NCBI GenBank assembly: GCA_001897035.1
Contig: MKRS01000359.1
Span: forward strand, 1-9,777
DNA from: Bacteroidales bacterium 45-6
GTDB taxonomy: Bacteria > Bacteroidota > Bacteroidia > Bacteroidales > Dysgonomonadaceae
DNA: 9,777 nt
Reading direction: 5' to 3'
The notes beneath the pieces were generated by a model. The model did no database searches, had not been told where the DNA came from, and worked only from the letters and a program-made list of their open reading frames with translations. Both the position numbers and the translations under genes were made by a program. This document shows, one piece after another, positions 1 to 5,060 of the stretch. The first letter of the stretch is position 1. Each line of letters starts with the position of its first letter.

Positions 1-330
1 AGACCCGATGGTGAACAGGAACAAACCCCAGAAATAGACTTTCTTGTAGCCATACTTGTCTGCCAACCAACCGGAAGTGGGCAGCATGACTGCCATCGCC
101 AGCATGTACGCTGTCACCACCCACTGGATGGTGTCGAGGCTCACGCCAAACGACGACATGATCTTGGGTAAGCCCACGTTCACAATCGTCGCATCGAGCA
201 CAGCCATAAAAGTGCCCAACATGATGTTGGCCAACACAAACCATTTGTAGCTCGGATTTCGGGGATGAAACAACGAGTCCCTCCCCCGCAAATTGCGGCG
301 CAGTTTATGCTGGAGCGAAAGATCCCTCAT
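1..330 (-). CDS. DHA2-family (EmrB/QacA-type) MFS drug efflux permease, N-terminal part
   Basis: This is a proton-driven inner-membrane exporter of the 14-helix DHA2 family. With the fusion protein encoded just upstream it would push drugs or other amphipathic compounds across the envelope. Only the first 110 residues are present; the rest lies beyond the left edge. After a basic cytoplasmic tail of about 30 residues, the first membrane helix ends in LDATIVNVGLP, the hallmark of this family (usual form LDxTIVNVALP). A second helix begins TIQWVVTAYMLAMAV. The loop GWLADKYGYKKVY is the conserved MFS motif A. The ATG at 330-328 overlaps the stop codon of the fusion-protein gene in the tetranucleotide ATGA, so translation is probably coupled. 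Family assignment is very secure; the substrate cannot be read from the sequence. Confidence 0.93.
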   Translation of the reverse strand, partial: MRDLSLQHKLRRNLRGRDSLFHPRNPSYKWFVLANIMLGTFMAVLDATIVNVGLPKIMSSFGVSLDTIQWVVTAYMLAMAVMLPTSGWLADKYGYKKVYFWGLFLFTIGS

Positions 331-1331
331 GATTTCTTTTCTATTTTAACTACGGCCGACATTCCTGTCAGTAAATTGAAAGAAGCTATTTTTGCTCCTT
401 TGGTTGTGCTATCAATCGAAATTTTCACCGGCACACGTTGAGTCACTTTCGTGAAATTGCCCGAAGCGTTGTTGGGCGGAATCAGCGAAAACTGCGATGC
501 CGTGGAAGAACCTATCGTAAATATTTTCCCTTCGAAAGTCACGTCGGGATAAGTGTCGAGCGTGAACAGTGCATCTTGCCCCAAATGCAATCCCTCGATC
601 TTTGTCTCTTCCAAATACACCATGATCCAAAACTTGTGGTTGTTGTTCACCGTGTAAATGGACTGTCCTGGCTGGGTCACATCGCCCGGAAGCAGCCACC
701 GTTTGGCCACAATGCCGTCGGTGGGAGCATACAACTTGGTGTTGCTCAGCTGCGTGGAAACCACCCCGACCTGGGCATCGGCACTTGCAATGGCGGTTTC
801 AGCTGTTTCTATCTGCGATTTCGACACGCCCAATTGTGCCTTCGAAGCATCGTATTGAGCCTGAGCTGTCTCCAAAGCTTTTTTGCTGTGGTCGTATTGT
901 TCTTTGGTGACCACGTCGCCGTTGTATTGCAGTTTAGTTCGGTCAAAATCCTCCTTGGCTTTTTCAAAGCCAATTTTCAGCACCTGAATATTCTTCGCAT
1001 CGTATTCGTACTTGGCCTCAGCCTGCATTTTGTTGGCAATCGTTTGCAGCTTGCCAGCCTCAATCTGTCTTTTTTGCGCCAACAAGTCGGTACTGTCCAA
1101 TTCCGCCACCAACTGGCCTTGCTTCACCGAATCGCCCTCTTCCGCATACAAGTGAGAAATTCGCCCCATAATCTTTGAACTCACAGAAGTATTGTCGGAA
1201 GCCACATAGGCATCGTCCGTCTTCACGTATTTCGAATAATCGATATACCAATAAATTCCCCCAACCACTACTGCGATCGTCACCACAGCCAGTGGCAGAT
1301 ACACTTTCCAATCTTTTTTACCTTTACTCAT
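327..1331 (-). CDS. HlyD/EmrA-type membrane fusion (periplasmic adaptor) protein
   Basis: This is the adaptor subunit of a tripartite efflux pump, linking the inner-membrane MFS permease to an outer-membrane channel. At 334 residues it is close to the usual length. A single N-terminal membrane anchor covers about residues 11-30. The first half of a lipoyl-like domain follows (about 42-82, VKTDDAYVASDNTSVSSKI...GRI), then a long Ala/Gln/Lys-rich coiled-coil hairpin (about 83-195). The second lipoyl half contains LYAPTDGIVAKRWLLPGD (about 200-217), and a beta-barrel domain runs to the end. FSLIPPNNASGNFTKVTQRVPVKI (about 281-304) is strongly typical of EmrA proteins. The gene follows the marR gene after 45 bases and overlaps the permease start by four bases. 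No outer-membrane TolC-type gene lies between them; one could lie beyond the left edge or be supplied from elsewhere. Confidence 0.95.
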   Translation of the reverse strand: MSKGKKDWKVYLPLAVVTIAVVVGGIYWYIDYSKYVKTDDAYVASDNTSVSSKIMGRISHLYAEEGDSVKQGQLVAELDSTDLLAQKRQIEAGKLQTIANKMQAEAKYEYDAKNIQVLKIGFEKAKEDFDRTKLQYNGDVVTKEQYDHSKKALETAQAQYDASKAQLGVSKSQIETAETAIASADAQVGVVSTQLSNTKLYAPTDGIVAKRWLLPGDVTQPGQSIYTVNNNHKFWIMVYLEETKIEGLHLGQDALFTLDTYPDVTFEGKIFTIGSSTASQFSLIPPNNASGNFTKVTQRVPVKISIDSTTKGAKIASFNLLTGMSAVVKIEKKS

Positions 1332-1376
1332 ACATCAAAAAAAATTAAACAGCCGGCAAACGCGACCTGCATTTTA

Positions 1377-1865
1377 TTATTCGCTTGCTTTTGAATTAGT
1401 TAAGTGACAGTAACCCTGTTGAAATTTTTCATTCAACAAGATCAAGGCCTCACAAACCGCGTCGGAACTGAGCAGCAGCTTGTCCAGCATCTCTTCTTCC
1501 AACTCCGACAAGGCCGACTTCATCGACTCCGACATCAGGCTTTTGATTTCCTTAAATCGGCCCTTCCCTTTTTCGGTCAGCTGGATGTAAATGATCCGCC
1601 TATCCTTTTCGTCGTTGAGCCGTTCCACCAGTTCTTCGGCAATCAAACGGTCGATCAAGGTAGTCACCTGCGGCTTGGGCACCGACAAATGATTACCAAT
1701 ACCCGTCATGGTAAGCTTTCCATGATGGGTCAATGCGCCCATCACAAAGATCACATGAGGTGGGTAGCTCGTTTTTGCGCGCACTCCCTTCATGAATATT
1801 TTTCCCAGAATCGGCAAGATTCGAGACAAATTCTCCGTGACAGCATCTATCTTCTTTTCAGTCAT
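1377..1865 (-). CDS. MarR-family transcriptional regulator
   Basis: This is a winged helix-turn-helix DNA-binding protein of 162 residues, a little longer than the typical 140-150. It is expected to act as a dimer repressing its own efflux operon until a ligand binds. The DNA-binding core runs from about residue 50 to 100: LTMTGIGNHLSVPKPQVTTLIDRLI gives the helix-turn-helix. The wing ERLNDEKDRRIIYIQLT carries the characteristic Asp-Arg-Arg (D88-R89-R90). The C-terminal helices (about 103-150) would help form the dimer. The gene is first in the marR-emrA-emrB-like operon, a standard arrangement for self-regulated multidrug pumps. The start at 1865-1863 follows an AT-rich leader with a candidate operator and promoter. 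The inducing ligand is unknown. Confidence 0.93.
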   Translation of the reverse strand: MTEKKIDAVTENLSRILPILGKIFMKGVRAKTSYPPHVIFVMGALTHHGKLTMTGIGNHLSVPKPQVTTLIDRLIAEELVERLNDEKDRRIIYIQLTEKGKGRFKEIKSLMSESMKSALSELEEEMLDKLLLSSDAVCEALILLNEKFQQGYCHLTNSKASE

Positions 1866-1894
1866 TTAAAAAAATTTCTTTTGCAATTAATTTC

Positions 1895-1909
1895 AATAAT
1901 TAAATTATT
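1895..1909. promoter_or_regulatory. Palindromic candidate operator upstream of marR
   Basis: AATAATT-A-AATTATT is a perfect inverted repeat with 7-base arms and a one-base centre. It lies one base downstream of the -7 element and 30 bases before the marR start codon, so it overlaps the expected transcription start. MarR proteins typically bind AT-rich palindromes of about this size. The local sequence is very AT-rich, so a chance palindrome is possible. Confidence 0.45.
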
Positions 1910-1910
1910 A

Positions 1911-1940
1911 CAAATATATAACTATTTAAAATCAAAACAA
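1911..1940 (-). promoter_or_regulatory. Bacteroidetes-type promoter for the marR efflux operon
   Basis: On the minus strand TATATTTG (1918-1911) matches the Bacteroidetes -7 consensus TAnnTTTG exactly. A TTG (1940-1938) lies 19 bases upstream, in the usual position of the -33 element. Transcription would begin near 1904-1907, giving a leader of about 40 bases before the marR ATG at 1865. Confidence 0.6.
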
Positions 1941-1957
1941 TCAAAGTAAACGTTATA

Positions 1958-2015
1958 TTAAACTAACAAAAGGCGAAAGCGAAAGAGCGCATGGTTAAAA
2001 TAACAAAAGGCGAAA
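1958..2015. repeat. 21-base direct repeat pair in the marR-pdxB intergenic region
   Basis: TTAAACTAACAAAAGGCGAAA (1958-1978) recurs at 1995-2015 as TTAAAATAACAAAAGGCGAAA, 20 of 21 bases identical, with starts 37 bases apart. The pair lies upstream of the marR promoter and upstream of the pdxB promoter region. It could be a duplicated regulator site or a small local duplication; nothing in the sequence settles which. Confidence 0.6.
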
Positions 2016-2070
2016 CGTTGAGGGAAACATGAAAAGCCAGAAATAGTGCGGGAGGAGAATTTAATCAGCC

Positions 2071-2098
2071 TTGCATTTGGGCAGTTCGTGTTATTTTG
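2071..2098 (+). promoter_or_regulatory. Weak candidate promoter for pdxB
   Basis: TTATTTTG (2091-2098) resembles the Bacteroidetes -7 element TAnnTTTG with one mismatch, and a TTG lies at 2071-2073. The 17-base spacing is slightly shorter than usual. The placement gives a leader of roughly 25-30 bases before the chosen pdxB ATG at 2132. It also argues against the upstream in-frame TTG at 2096 being the start, since that codon lies inside this element. Confidence 0.35.
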
Positions 2099-2131
2099 CG
2101 AATTTTGCACACCAATACACGAAACGAGACG

Positions 2132-3241
2132 ATGAGAATTATAGCCGACGCACACATCCCCTTTCTGAAGGGAATAGCCGAACAATACGGAGAAACCACC
2201 TACCTAAAAGGAAAGGAATTCACACGGGAAAGCATCCGGGATGCCGACACGCTGATCGTACGCACGGTCACGCACTTTGGTGCGGAAATGCTCGAAGGCT
2301 CAAACGTGAAGTTGATTTGCTCGGCTACCATCGGGTTCGACCACATAGACACGGAATACTGCCAAGCGAAAGGCATCCGTTGGGCAAATGCGCCGGGATG
2401 CAACTCGGGTTCGGTGCAGCAGTACATCACTTCCGCCCTAATCGAGATCAGCCGCCAAAAAGGATTTCCACTGGAAGGAAAAACAATCGGCATCATCGGT
2501 GTGGGAAATGTGGGGAAAAAAGTGGCGAAAATAGCTCGCCTGCTTCGGATGAAGGTCTTGCTAAATGATCCTCCAAGGCAACGTGCAGAAGGCGGCAATG
2601 AGTTCACCGACCTCGAAACCATCAAACGGGAGGCCGATATCATCACCTTCCACACTCCGCTCACAAAAAACGGAGAAGACAAAACCTTCCACCTGGCCGA
2701 TGAATCTTTCTTTAGCTCGCTGGGCAAAAAACCGATCATCTTCAATACGGCCCGTGGCCCAATCGTAGAGACTGAGGCCATTAAAAAGGCTATTCGGCAA
2801 GAGAAAATCTCAGCGGCCGTCATCGATTGTTGGGAAAACGAACCAAACATCGACCTCGAATATCTCCGGATGGTGGACATCGCCACCCCGCACATCGCCG
2901 GATATTCCGCTGACGGCAAGGGGAATGCCACGAGCATGTCGCTCGAAACACTGGTGGAATTTTATGGCTTGGACAAGACCCCTATTTCGCAGATCAATAT
3001 CCCCGCACCGGAATGCCCAGTCATTGACTTGAATGCATTTCCAGCCCACAGCCGCCTCCACCACGCCCTCCTGCACACCTACACCACACAGGCCGACAAC
3101 AACGACTTGAAGGCAAATCCGCAAAATTTCGCTTTTTTCCGGGAGCATTATCCTCTGCGAAGGGAAAACGGAGCTTACACCGTAATAAACTATTTGCCAG
3201 AAGAAAAAGAAATTCTTCAAGATTGGGGCTTTAGGCTATAA
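2132..3241 (+). CDS. pdxB: Erythronate-4-phosphate dehydrogenase (vitamin B6 synthesis)
   Basis: This is a cytoplasmic NAD-dependent enzyme. It oxidises 4-phosphoerythronate to 2-oxo-3-hydroxy-4-phosphobutanoate, the second step of the deoxyxylulose-5-phosphate-dependent route to pyridoxal phosphate. It belongs to the D-isomer-specific 2-hydroxyacid dehydrogenases. The start MRIIADAHIPF resembles the PdxB N terminus. The Rossmann motif GIIGVGNVGKKVA carries GxGxxG at residues 123-128. The catalytic set expected for the family is present as Arg208 (NTARGP), Glu237 (CWENEP) and His254 (ATPHIAGYSADGK). The C-terminal ~90 residues correspond to the PdxB dimerisation domain, which separates it from plain phosphoglycerate or lactate dehydrogenases. 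Its 369 residues are close to the family length. The ATG at 2132 is preferred over an in-frame TTG at 2096, because the extra 12 residues do not belong to the family and overlap a probable promoter. The gene stands alone, diverging from marR and converging on modD. Confidence 0.95.
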   Translation: MRIIADAHIPFLKGIAEQYGETTYLKGKEFTRESIRDADTLIVRTVTHFGAEMLEGSNVKLICSATIGFDHIDTEYCQAKGIRWANAPGCNSGSVQQYITSALIEISRQKGFPLEGKTIGIIGVGNVGKKVAKIARLLRMKVLLNDPPRQRAEGGNEFTDLETIKREADIITFHTPLTKNGEDKTFHLADESFFSSLGKKPIIFNTARGPIVETEAIKKAIRQEKISAAVIDCWENEPNIDLEYLRMVDIATPHIAGYSADGKGNATSMSLETLVEFYGLDKTPISQINIPAPECPVIDLNAFPAHSRLHHALLHTYTTQADNNDLKANPQNFAFFREHYPLRRENGAYTVINYLPEEKEILQDWGFRL

Positions 3242-3272
3242 ACAAGTGACCTTGTAGTCTTGGTCACCTGTT
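3241..3272. terminator. Hairpin between convergent pdxB and modD
   Basis: AACAAGTGACC (3241-3251) and GGTCACCTGTT (3262-3272) pair as an 11-base stem with one mismatch around a 10-base loop. The hairpin begins at the last base of the pdxB stop codon and lies 36 bases past the modD stop. Its place between converging genes suggests a shared terminator. There is no clear U-run on either strand, so efficiency is uncertain. Confidence 0.5.
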
Positions 3273-3277
3273 CAATG

Positions 3278-3309
3278 CCTCAATCCTTCGATCCCTCAAT
3301 CCTTTAATC
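3278..3309. repeat. Two-copy 16-base tandem repeat
   Basis: CCTCAATCCTTCGATC (3278-3293) is followed directly by CCTCAATCCTTTAATC (3294-3309), 14 of 16 bases identical. The second copy runs into the modD stop codon (3308-3310). It looks like a small slippage-type intergenic repeat; no function is evident. Confidence 0.6.
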
Positions 3310-4153
3310 ACGCTTTCTCCACCAATACCTGAATATCAGCCGGCGGGGCAAAATACATCCACGATGTCACTAGCACATCCGCTCCTGCTTCCGCATATTC
3401 GGCAGCATTCGCACCATTGACCCCACCTGCCGCAATCACCGTGACGCCGAAATTTAGTTCTCTGCATTCTGTTTTGCAGCGGGTGAAATCGGAAGGAGAA
3501 AGCTTGTCCATCTGCACAACATCTGCGCCGGATGCAGCCACTTTTTTAGCCTCCTCGATGGTATGCGCCTCCACCACAATTTTCCACTCTTTCTGTTTTT
3601 TCTTGATGGATGCCACCACCTCGTGCAACTTGTCGTAACCACCTGTAAAAAGCAAATGTTCCCTAAAAATCAAGATGGTGTCTGACAAACCTGTGCGGTG
3701 AGGTTCCCCACCTCCCGCCAAAAGAGCCTTCAAGGCAATCTTTTTCAAATAAGGGGGATGCTTGCGGGTGCCTGCCACCGGCACATCATCTGTCACTGCA
3801 CGCACAGCCTCGACCAATTGGCGGGTGCGGGTAGCTATTCCAGATGCAAATTCAATCATCGACAACCCCGAACGCCACACCAGGTGAAGCATTCTTGCAT
3901 CGCCCTCGGCCTCCAGCATCTTTTCTCCTTGTTTCAGGACAATTCCTGAGGGAACAATGTAAGTAACCTCCAAGCCAGTTTTTCGATACATCCGTTCGGC
4001 TTCTTCCGTGCAGCATACCACCATGTCGTGGCGTGTCAACAAGGTAATTCGCCCTCTTTGCTTTTCAAATAGCAACAAGTTGGAGGTCATGTCGCCTACT
4101 GGCACATCGTCTTCAATCAGGCGGTCAATGTCGTTTTCCGTGAAATAAATCAT
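3308..4153 (-). CDS. modD: ModD-type nicotinate-nucleotide pyrophosphorylase homologue
   Basis: This is a quinolinate phosphoribosyltransferase (NadC)-fold protein of the ModD subgroup, 281 residues, full length. ModD genes are best known from molybdate-transport operons. Their exact reaction is not established, but by homology it should involve phosphoribosyl transfer to a nicotinate-like base. Visible features are the N-terminal DDVPVGDMTS (ModD/NadC proteins carry (E/D)DxxxGDxT here), SGIATRTRQLV (about 104-114), and the phosphate-binding region GTRKHPPYLKKIALKALLAGGGEPHRTGLSDTILI (about 128-162). Near the end, VVEAHTIEEA, DVVQMDKLSP and AAGGVNGANAAEYAEAGADVLVTS form the later strands of the alpha/beta barrel. 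GTRKHPP replaces the TRKTxPG of ordinary NadC, a ModD-like trait. AAGGA lies three bases before the ATG. No molybdate transporter or other NAD genes are in the window. Ordinary NadC is the main alternative. Confidence 0.85.
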   Translation of the reverse strand: MIYFTENDIDRLIEDDVPVGDMTSNLLLFEKQRGRITLLTRHDMVVCCTEEAERMYRKTGLEVTYIVPSGIVLKQGEKMLEAEGDARMLHLVWRSGLSMIEFASGIATRTRQLVEAVRAVTDDVPVAGTRKHPPYLKKIALKALLAGGGEPHRTGLSDTILIFREHLLFTGGYDKLHEVVASIKKKQKEWKIVVEAHTIEEAKKVAASGADVVQMDKLSPSDFTRCKTECRELNFGVTVIAAGGVNGANAAEYAEAGADVLVTSWMYFAPPADIQVLVEKA

Positions 4154-4337
4154 AATTCCTTTTTACAAACTGGTTTCAACTAAAAGATCAAATACAAGGA
4201 TTGTACCAAAAAGGTTGCTGGCTCATTTGAAGCCGAATATATAGATTATAGCTTACATGAATGTGGTTATCAAAAAAGGAAAATGACATAGATGTTGGAT
4301 TATCTAAGCTTTCAGCAGGATATGTGGTTAAAAACTC

Positions 4338-4383
4338 AAACAAACAAAACAGCGACTCATCCCGAGCCACTGTTCGTTTGTTT
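4338..4383 (-). terminator. Probable intrinsic terminator after the DUF6580 gene
   Basis: AAACAAAC (4338-4345) pairs exactly with GTTTGTTT (4376-4383). The stem continues with AACAG (4348-4352) and CTGTT (4370-4374) across a small bulge, plus a short inner CTC/GAG pairing. On the minus strand the hairpin starts about 35 bases after the DUF6580 stop codon and is followed closely by TTTTT (4334-4330). It probably ends that transcript and separates it from modD. Confidence 0.6.
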
Positions 4384-4418
4384 AAATAAACTGATAATTT
4401 CTATTTAAAAAGGAAGGT

Positions 4419-4991
4419 TCATGAAATTTTTTGGAGATTCAATGCCGGGACAATTATCTTTAGAAGTTCAAATACCCCAAATGAAATTCCCGAATAGATC
4501 AAATCTCCCGAAAGGGTGTAGCGGAAAAATGGCACGCCCGCAGCATAGCAGTCGATGAGTCCTGTCCAGCTTTTTGCATACATTTCTGTTGAAACCCACA
4601 CACCAAGATTAGACACCAAGAAGAAAACCACCGAGGCCGTAAGACTTGCGCCAATAACATTTGTAACTGAAATTTTCCGTAAAAAGACAAACCCAACCAA
4701 CGCAATAAGGACAAATGCCCCATACGTACACAAAGAGCTTGGCGAGAGCCACACAAAGTGATCGAAATACTGCGAATAGACCACATTGTTGAGGATCAAA
4801 TCGCTTGTCCACATAGATGCAATAGGGATAATGAAAGCCCATCTCCGTTGTGCATAATAAGCCGCTCCAAACAAAGACATGGCTCCGATGGGCGAAAAAT
4901 TTGGTGGATGTGGAATAAGGCGACTTAAAGCGGCCAGTAGAATAATCAGCGAGATTACGCTGAAATGGATGATCATTTTTTTCTTTTCCAT
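4419..4991 (-). CDS. DUF6580-type integral membrane protein, ECF S-component-like
   Basis: This is a small hydrophobic protein of 190 residues with about six predicted membrane segments: roughly 8-26, 33-48, 51-70, 86-105, 110-133 and 160-182. The N-terminal signature SRLIPHPPNFSPIGAMSLFGAAYYAQRRWAF and the segment MWTSDLILNN agree with the DUF6580 family, annotated as putative transport proteins. Size, helix count and the short loop ending in ..SPIGAMSLFGAAYF-like sequence resemble substrate-binding S components of energy-coupling-factor vitamin transporters. That similarity is an inference from layout, not a proven homology. No ATPase or EcfT gene is in the window, so it would rely on a shared energising module encoded elsewhere. 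It follows the giant secreted protein by 69 bases on the same strand, with a hairpin between, and I see no clear promoter of its own. Substrate unknown. Confidence 0.75.
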   Translation of the reverse strand: MEKKKMIIHFSVISLIILLAALSRLIPHPPNFSPIGAMSLFGAAYYAQRRWAFIIPIASMWTSDLILNNVVYSQYFDHFVWLSPSSLCTYGAFVLIALVGFVFLRKISVTNVIGASLTASVVFFLVSNLGVWVSTEMYAKSWTGLIDCYAAGVPFFRYTLSGDLIYSGISFGVFELLKIIVPALNLQKIS

Positions 4992-5017
4992 TGTCAGTTT
5001 ATTGATTAAAGATTTTA

Positions 5018-5049
5018 AGTCGGGACGTTTTTCTTTTATCGTCTCGACT
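5018..5049 (-). terminator. Hairpin between the giant T9SS gene and the DUF6580 gene
   Basis: On the minus strand AGTCGAGACG (5049-5040) and CGTCCCGACT (5027-5018) form a 10-base stem with one mismatch around an A-rich 12-base loop. It lies 11 bases after the stop codon of the giant gene and 26 bases before the DUF6580 start. The sequence after it (TAAAATCTTT) is only weakly U-rich, so it may allow read-through or act as an RNA-processing or stability element rather than a full terminator. Confidence 0.5.
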
Positions 5050-5060
5050 CGTTATGACTC

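Noticed and set aside
438..1178. Long plus-strand open frame (246 codons) opposite the fusion-protein gene
   Set aside because: It is antisense to a clear EmrA homologue, has no recognisable domain, and its composition is that of a shadow frame.
1958..2015. Direct repeats as a CRISPR array
   Set aside because: There are only two copies, the repeat is AT-rich and short, the spacer is 16 bases, and no cas genes are present.
2096..2131. Upstream in-frame extension of pdxB from a TTG
   Set aside because: It adds 12 residues unlike PdxB N termini and starts inside the probable -7 element; the ATG at 2132 begins the conserved MRIIADAHIPF.
1958..2185. Minus-strand 75-codon open frame across the marR-pdxB spacer
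   Set aside because: It overlaps the direct repeats, the pdxB promoter region and the pdxB start; the product looks random.
2200..2937. Minus-strand open frame (245 codons) inside pdxB
   Set aside because: It is the antisense shadow of a strongly conserved enzyme gene; no family features are visible.
4189..4196. TGTATTTG on the minus strand as a modD -7 element
   Set aside because: It has one mismatch to TAnnTTTG and no TTG/TTTG at a suitable distance upstream.
4188..4370. Minus-strand 60-codon open frame in the spacer upstream of modD
   Set aside because: It runs through the probable terminator stem, has no clear ribosome binding site or family resemblance, and is short enough to be chance.
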